The position numbers and the translations under genes are program-made. This document shows positions 4,636-5,804 of a stretch of 5,804 nt of DNA, piece by piece (positions within the stretch are counted from its first letter, which is position 1; every line of letters begins with the position of its first letter). A model generated the notes under the pieces. That model ran no database searches and was not told the origin of the DNA. It saw nothing but the letters and a program-made list of their open reading frames with translations. The stretch is from Alphaproteobacteria bacterium (GTDB taxonomy: Bacteria; Pseudomonadota; Alphaproteobacteria; CACIAM-22H2), in assembly GCA_016869415.1 (NCBI GenBank), contig VGEI01000241.1, positions 1-5,804 on the forward strand, read 5' to 3'.

Positions 4636-5804
4636 AACTGTTGAAGATTCTGGCGGCCGGCGCGGTCGCAAGCGGACTGGTTCTGTCGCCCGCGAGCCTG
4701 CCGGCGCAGACCAACACCTCCGAGACCTACCGCCAGCTCAACCTGTTCGGCGAGGTCTTCGAGCGGGTGCGCGCCGACTACGTCGAGGACGTCCAGGACC
4801 GCAAGCTGATCGAGGACGCGATCAACGGCATGTTGACCGCGCTCGACCCGCATTCCAGCTTCATGAACGCCCGCGCCTTCCGCGACACCCAGATCCAGAC
4901 GCGCGGCGAGTTCGGCGGCCTCGGCATCGAGGTCACCATGGAGAACGGCCTGGTCAAGGTCGTCTCGCCGATCGACGACACGCCCGCCTTCCGCGCCGGC
5001 ATCAAGCCCAACGATCTGATCGTCATGCTCGACGGCGAGCAGGTCATGGGGCTGACCCTGCAGGAAGCGGTCGAGCGCATGCGCGGGCCAGTGAACTCGC
5101 AGATCAAGCTGACCATCCGCCGCGGCAACCAGGAGCCCTTCGAGGTTTCGATCGCCCGCGCCGTGATCCGCATCCAGTCGGTGCGTCACCGCATCGAGGG
5201 CGAGCTCGGCTATATCCGCATCACCTCGTTCACCGAGCAGACGGAGGCCGGCCTGAAGACGGCGGTGCAGCGCATCCGCGAGCAGCTCGGGCCCCGGCTC
5301 AAGGGCGTGGTGCTCGACATGCGCAACAACCCCGGCGGTCTGCTCGACCAGGCGATCGCCGTGTCCGACGCCTTCCTCGACAAGGGCGAGATCGTCTCGA
5401 CCCGCGGCCGCCGTTCGGAGGACGCGCAACGCTACAACGCCAAGCCCGGAGACCTGCTTGCGGGCCTGCCGATGGTGGTGCTGGTCAACAGCGGCTCGGC
5501 CTCGGCCTCGGAGATCGTGGCCGGCGCCCTGCAGGATCACCGCCGCGCCATCCTTCTCGGGACGCGCTCCTTCGGCAAGGGCTCGGTGCAGACCATTATC
5601 CCGCTTGGCGGCCAGGGCGCCCTGCGCCTGACCACGGCGCGCTACTACACGCCGTCGGGCCGCTCGATCCAGGCCTCCGGCATTGAGCCCGACATCGTGG
5701 TCGAGCAGTCACGCATCGAGAGGATCGACGCGCCGACGGCACGGCGCGAATCGGATCTACGCGGCGCCCTGCGCAACCCCGCGACCGGGACCACGCCAAC
5801 CAGC
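4632..5804 (+). CDS. ctpA: C-terminal processing peptidase CtpA, S41 family (3' end outside window)
   Basis: An exported serine endoprotease of the tail-specific (Prc/CtpA) family, acting in the periplasm on envelope proteins. Seen: 391 residues with no stop before the right edge; relatives are usually 440-480, so perhaps 50-90 residues are missing. The signal peptide is MKLLKI.. with a probable cut after LPA (25). An N-terminal helical segment at about 30-90 contains LDPHSSFM (71-78). The PDZ domain spans about 92-175 (GEFGGLGIEV, DLIVMLDGEQV). The protease core spans about 185-358, with RNNPGG at 231-236. The catalytic Ser is Ser291 in NSGSASASEI, with Lys316 (SFGKGSVQ) 25 residues later and Gln320 four residues beyond. 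This is the Ser-Lys-Gln spacing of the family, so the enzyme should be active. Context: the start ATG overlaps the envC stop by 4 bp. The pairing with an amidase activator suggests, but does not prove, a shared role in cell-wall remodelling or in turnover of that machinery. Confidence 0.95.
   Translation, partial: MKLLKILAAGAVASGLVLSPASLPAQTNTSETYRQLNLFGEVFERVRADYVEDVQDRKLIEDAINGMLTALDPHSSFMNARAFRDTQIQTRGEFGGLGIEVTMENGLVKVVSPIDDTPAFRAGIKPNDLIVMLDGEQVMGLTLQEAVERMRGPVNSQIKLTIRRGNQEPFEVSIARAVIRIQSVRHRIEGELGYIRITSFTEQTEAGLKTAVQRIREQLGPRLKGVVLDMRNNPGGLLDQAIAVSDAFLDKGEIVSTRGRRSEDAQRYNAKPGDLLAGLPMVVLVNSGSASASEIVAGALQDHRRAILLGTRSFGKGSVQTIIPLGGQGALRLTTARYYTPSGRSIQASGIEPDIVVEQSRIERIDAPTARRESDLRGALRNPATGTTPTS

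Noticed and set aside
4554..5540. Open frame of 328 codons antisense to ctpA
   Set aside because: Opposite a clear S41 protease with all its motifs; no domain seen and composition typical of a complementary-strand frame.

Overview
The window looks like a chromosomal piece of a GC-rich alphaproteobacterium. Two things point there: the gpmI-envC-ctpA gene order, which is familiar from that class, and a direct-repeat LexA box of the GTTC-N7-GTTC type, which is the alphaproteobacterial SOS operator rather than the E. coli or Firmicutes form. The protein style suggests a Rhodospirillales-like lineage, but genus cannot be fixed from sequence reading alone.

Left part (1-1683, minus strand): two genes of the SOS mutagenesis cassette, imuA (964-1683) and imuB (1037 down to the left edge, 3' end missing). 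The imuB reading frame leaves the window without a stop. Its conserved N-terminus begins at a GTG inside imuA, so the two genes overlap by 74 bp. The third partner, the error-prone polymerase dnaE2 (imuC), would be expected beyond position 1 but is not visible.

Middle (1684-1826): a 143-bp divergent intergenic region. It holds a perfect LexA box (1704-1718) overlapping a plausible -10 element of the imuA promoter. It also holds a 12-bp palindrome and a TATATT hexamer placed so that gpmI mRNA could be leaderless.

Right part (1827-5804, plus strand): a tightly packed, probably co-transcribed set. gpmI encodes cofactor-independent phosphoglycerate mutase (glycolysis). envC encodes a secreted coiled-coil/LytM murein hydrolase activator with a degenerate active site and overlaps gpmI by 14 bp. 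ctpA encodes an exported S41 PDZ serine protease, overlaps envC by 4 bp (ATGA), and has its 3' end outside the window. The last two act in the periplasm on cell-wall remodelling and envelope proteolysis.

Nothing here is clearly an undescribed system. The points most worth checking are the SOS operator architecture, the long imuA/imuB overlap with its easily mis-called start, the loss of catalytic residues in three proteins (ImuA, ImuB, EnvC) that fits non-enzymatic roles, and the SOS cassette sitting back-to-back with a housekeeping glycolysis/cell-envelope operon. No RNA genes, CRISPR arrays, insertion sequences or clear terminators were seen.
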